From the NCBI RefSeq assembly GCF_003024805.1, contig NZ_PUEC01000007.1:1-64000 (forward strand): DNA of 64,000 nucleotides, in the 5' to 3' direction. This DNA comes from Duncaniella muris (lineage in GTDB: Bacteria; Bacteroidota; Bacteroidia; Bacteroidales; Muribaculaceae). Below are positions 61,803-64,000 of the stretch, one piece after another. Both the position numbers and the translations under genes were made by a program. The notes under the pieces were generated by a model. It did not search any database. It saw nothing but the letters and a program-made list of their open reading frames with translations, and was not told the origin of the DNA. Numbering within the stretch: the first letter of the stretch is position 1; every line of letters starts with the position of its first letter.

Positions 61803-62129
61803 TTATATGCGGTAGCCGAAGAAAGCCGGGAAAACATAGAATGCCCCGATCAGGAACAGGCACGCACCTACAAGCGTCATTATCGACTTGGTGATGCCGT
61901 CCTCGCCCGTGTTCATCTTGATGTATATCTGACAGACGGACACGATGACGTAAACTCCGGCGATAGCGCAACAGATATACTGGACATAGAGCATCATCGT
62001 CACCACGAAGTCGTGCATCGTGGCCAACGCGTCCGCTCCCCAGCTATAGTTCACGCTGCCGCTTTTGGCAAAAGTCGTGTAGGGGAACGGGAGGCACAGC
62101 GCACATAGAATCTTTTTAGCTTTCGACAT
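61803..62129 (-). CDS. Second DUF4134 protein
   Basis: A 108-residue protein with signal-like N-terminus (MSKAKKILCALCLPFPYTTFA), then two hydrophobic helices (MMLYVQYICCAIAGVYVIVSVCQIYI, TKSIMTLVGACLFLIGAFYVFPAFFG). Same fold as TraE but only distantly similar. Possibly a minor pilin or a partner in a mixed subunit. Confidence 0.8.
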   Translation of the reverse strand: MSKAKKILCALCLPFPYTTFAKSGSVNYSWGADALATMHDFVVTMMLYVQYICCAIAGVYVIVSVCQIYIKMNTGEDGITKSIMTLVGACLFLIGAFYVFPAFFGYRI

Positions 62130-62130
62130 C

Positions 62131-62577
62131 TCACAACCGGTCTTGAATTGGGTTCCACTTTATTTCCGGTCGGTTGTCTAACCGTCCCTTGGAAATCATA
62201 GCCTTGTACATCTCCTCCGACGTGCGTGCGTCCGACAGGTAAGGCGTGGTATCTTCCATCTGTTCCTCCGCCTCGGCCTTCAGGCGTTCCAGCTTCTCCT
62301 GCGCCGTTCCCTGTTTGTCCTTGACGTCCTCCTCAGGGGATGTTTCGGAAGAGGTAGCCGTACTTTCCGTATCGTAGTTCTCGCTACCGATACTGAAGCC
62401 GGTCTCGCTTTCCGTGACAGCCACACTCTCTTCCTCGTCCGGTGCGCCGAGGTCGAAAACCTCCTCGTCCGGTTTGTCCGTTCCCTTTTTCCCGTAGAGA
62501 TCATGCGCTATGATGACGGCGTAGTAAATGATGTAGGCAACCGTCAGGACAATGGCAAAAATGAAATATGAGTTCAT
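62131..62577 (-). CDS. TraD-like single-helix acidic protein
   Basis: Start at 62577 (MNSYFIFAIVLTVAYIIYYAVIIAHDLYG) is chosen over 62622, which adds 15 residues before the membrane helix. An N-terminal anchor is followed by a long acidic, Ser/Thr-rich low-complexity region and a conserved-looking C-terminus (YLSDARTSEEMYKAMISKGRLDNRPEIKW). First gene of the tra operon and resembles the TraD slot of Bacteroidales elements; role unknown. Confidence 0.6.
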   Translation of the reverse strand: MNSYFIFAIVLTVAYIIYYAVIIAHDLYGKKGTDKPDEEVFDLGAPDEEESVAVTESETGFSIGSENYDTESTATSSETSPEEDVKDKQGTAQEKLERLKAEAEEQMEDTTPYLSDARTSEEMYKAMISKGRLDNRPEIKWNPIQDRL

Positions 62578-62766
62578 GTATTTAGTATGAATATTAAAAT
62601 TTGTATTAGTATGATTTTGCAAAGAAACGCACGAAATATAAAACCATAAAATAATTGAGCATTAAACATCTATTTCGTTAATGAGATTTGTGTAAGTTTC
62701 AAAAATCGAACTATTAAATCGTACTATATTGCAGTCTCCATGGAGGGAAATGGAGAAATCGGGGCA
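62578..62766 (-). promoter_or_regulatory. Control region of the tra operon with repeated TTAGTAYGA motifs
   Basis: TTAGTATGAATATT (from 62582) and TTAGTATGATTTT (62606-62618) are direct copies. Read leftward, two more are ATAGTTCGATTT (62703-62714) and ATAGTACGATTT (62716-62727). A TCTCCA...TGGAGA pair is at about 62734-62755. No clean TAnnTTTG box was found; TATATTTC near 62640 is the closest. Confidence 0.6.
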
Positions 62767-62795
62767 TAAAAAAAGCCCTCGTGGTGGAGAGCTTT
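62767..62795 (-). terminator. Intrinsic terminator after toprim gene
   Basis: Read leftward, AGCTCTC, CACCAC loop, GAGGGCT (one wobble) then a run of seven T. Confidence 0.8.
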
Positions 62796-62820
62796 AGGTG
62801 GCAAAAGAGAACATTGAATA

Positions 62821-63708
62821 TCAGCGTTTCTTTCCGCGCAGGTAGTCGTTCAGGTCTTTGTATTCCGCATAGTGGCAGGATTCATCGCTGACACGTCCGC
62901 CATACATCCCGGCAATGGTCTCTGTGGTTCTCTGCCCGGCAAGGTCATTGTCGAGATAACAGTGAATGTCCGAATACTCCTGTAAACGTGCCAGCGTCTT
63001 TTTCAAATTGTTTACCGAGTTCATCACGAGGTAGTCGCATGGTATGGCAAGACAGACCGTCCGGTCGCCTGCCAGTTTCAGTGTCATATAAGAAAGAAAA
63101 TCCATGAATCCCTCGAAGACACAGACGTTTTCCTGTGTCTCTTCTGTTAGATGTCTTATCAATGAGATGTCCTTGTTGTTCAGGCATCCCTTGTAATAGG
63201 CGTTGCGCACCTCGTAACCGCCTGAGATATTGCCGAATGCGAGAGCAAAGTAATGATGGCCTCGCAGTTCGTAATGCACCTCCTTGCAATACATACGGCT
63301 GATGTCCGAATCTATAAGCCGGGATTGGAGGTAAGAGAACAGGGCGTGATGACGGAGTGGAATCACAATCACGTCTTTCATTTCAGCCTCCACCGGTCGG
63401 GGAGGAGCGGTCGGCATACGGGTTCTCGGTAGTGATGCGCCATTTACAAGCCTCTCGATATACGCCAATGCCTCGCTTACGCTGTCCGTCCGGCAAATGT
63501 ATTTTACCAGTTCCACCAGGTCGCCGCCGGTCGCCTCACCGAAATCGTACCATTCATTGATTCGGTCATTTACCTTGAACGACGGGGTACGCTCGTTCCG
63601 TAACGGTGAGAAGTACCAGTATTGTTCCGACTTTATATGCTGTGCATGGTGGCCGAGCTGTGCCAGAAAATCCACGATACGCACTTGTTTTGCTTCTGCT
63701 ATGGTCAT
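62821..63708 (-). CDS. Toprim primase-like protein (295 aa)
   Basis: N-terminal region resembles a CHC2 primase finger but lacks its Cys (YWYFSPLRNERTPSFKVNDRINEWYDFGEATGGDLVELV). The toprim core has FEGFMDFLSY and CYLDNDLAGQRTTE. It resembles TraP-type primases of Bacteroides elements and the protein at 29305. It may prime the complementary strand after transfer. It stands alone behind a terminator. Confidence 0.82.
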   Translation of the reverse strand: MTIAEAKQVRIVDFLAQLGHHAQHIKSEQYWYFSPLRNERTPSFKVNDRINEWYDFGEATGGDLVELVKYICRTDSVSEALAYIERLVNGASLPRTRMPTAPPRPVEAEMKDVIVIPLRHHALFSYLQSRLIDSDISRMYCKEVHYELRGHHYFALAFGNISGGYEVRNAYYKGCLNNKDISLIRHLTEETQENVCVFEGFMDFLSYMTLKLAGDRTVCLAIPCDYLVMNSVNNLKKTLARLQEYSDIHCYLDNDLAGQRTTETIAGMYGGRVSDESCHYAEYKDLNDYLRGKKR

Positions 63709-63747
63709 TTTTCTTTCAGTTATATCCGAGACAGATTTGCCGCAGTC

Positions 63748-63999
63748 TCATTCTTCATCGAAAAGCATGACCTCGGTAGGTGTCATGTCATTATAAAATA
63801 GCTTATCCCGCTTGATAATAAGTTTAAGATTGTCGGTCAGGTATTGCAGCAACTTTACCATGACACTTCGACCCCGTTTGAACCCGATAGCGGCATAGGA
63901 AGCCATGAGAGCTTCCAATACATTCTCGAATCCTTTGATGGGCTTGTCTCCAAAAGCGGCGGCAAGGGCTTCCCGGTGCTGCTCTATGGATAAGTCCAT
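63748..63999 (-). CDS. Small protein at window edge (83 aa)
   Basis: MDLSIEQHREALAAAFGDKPIKGFENVLEALMASYAAIGFKRGRSVM..., helical with a mid-part basic patch. The frame begins at 63999 with ATG, but the frame could continue past the window edge. No family recognised. Confidence 0.45.
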   Translation of the reverse strand: MDLSIEQHREALAAAFGDKPIKGFENVLEALMASYAAIGFKRGRSVMVKLLQYLTDNLKLIIKRDKLFYNDMTPTEVMLFDEE

Positions 64000-64000
64000 G

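Noticed and set aside
1-64000. Tyrosine integrase, Rep initiator or attachment sites
   Set aside because: No gene with R-H-R-Y integrase or Rep motifs was found, and no matching att-like ends are visible. The element ends must lie outside the window.

Overview
The window looks like the backbone of a large conjugative element (plasmid or plasmid-like ICE) from a gut Bacteroidales (Bacteroides, Phocaeicola, Parabacteroides or a relative). The basis is a leftward Bacteroidetes-type transfer operon (TraE/F/G/J/K/M/N/O-like proteins, VirB4 and VirD4 ATPases), a MobV-type relaxase, ArdC-type antirestriction genes, and many promoters of the Bacteroidetes form TAnnTTTG with a TTTG box 19-21 bases upstream. 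No tyrosine integrase, recognisable Rep protein, rRNA, tRNA or CRISPR array is visible. ParA, a small ribbon-helix-helix protein and a ParB-like protein next to an AT-rich repeat region suggest an extrachromosomal stage, but plasmid and ICE cannot be told apart here.

Layout. 1-940: start of an IS630-like transposase at the window edge, ssb, an HU gene remnant and a tiny membrane ORF. 940-8260: a degenerate serine-recombinase-like HTH protein, then a rightward mobilisation operon (lipoprotein, three unknown proteins, wHTH protein, oriT candidate, MobV relaxase) and an OmpA-like protein. 8260-10800: small accessory genes behind long leaders. 10930-17090: an AT-rich cargo block (MATE exporter, three-gene ABC exporter, TetR, VOC protein, SAM methyltransferase) lying between two diverged copies of the same backbone segment. 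17361-33294: a leftward operon of about 15 genes (two ArdC homologues, cell-wall hydrolases, toprim primase, DUF4099 protein, PH-domain protein, secreted proteins). 33515-44730: M23 peptidase, DUF4143 ATPase, further leader-linked small genes, the partition locus, and DUF1016 beside a truncated gene. 44835-62577: the tra operon, which also holds two DNA methyltransferases. 62821-63999: a second toprim protein and a small protein.

How the parts fit. The MobV relaxase would nick near 5129-5346, the VirD4-like protein would couple DNA to the VirB4-like channel, and ArdC proteins plus methyltransferases would protect incoming DNA. The three big operons (mobilisation, 17-33 kb module, tra) carry variants of one operator-like motif, TTAGTACGATT, in their control regions.

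Most notable observations: (1) six long leaders that each end in a hairpin of different sequence but fixed position before GGGAAATAAAAA; (2) an Arg-rich C-terminal tail (G-G-M-R-R type) shared by otherwise unrelated cytosolic proteins of the 17-33 kb operon, possibly a secretion signal; (3) a run of nine A that joins a degenerate M23 gene to a following frame lacking a start codon by a -1 shift; (4) a leader peptide plus terminator hairpin before the methyltransferase, and structured leader RNA before the MATE gene.
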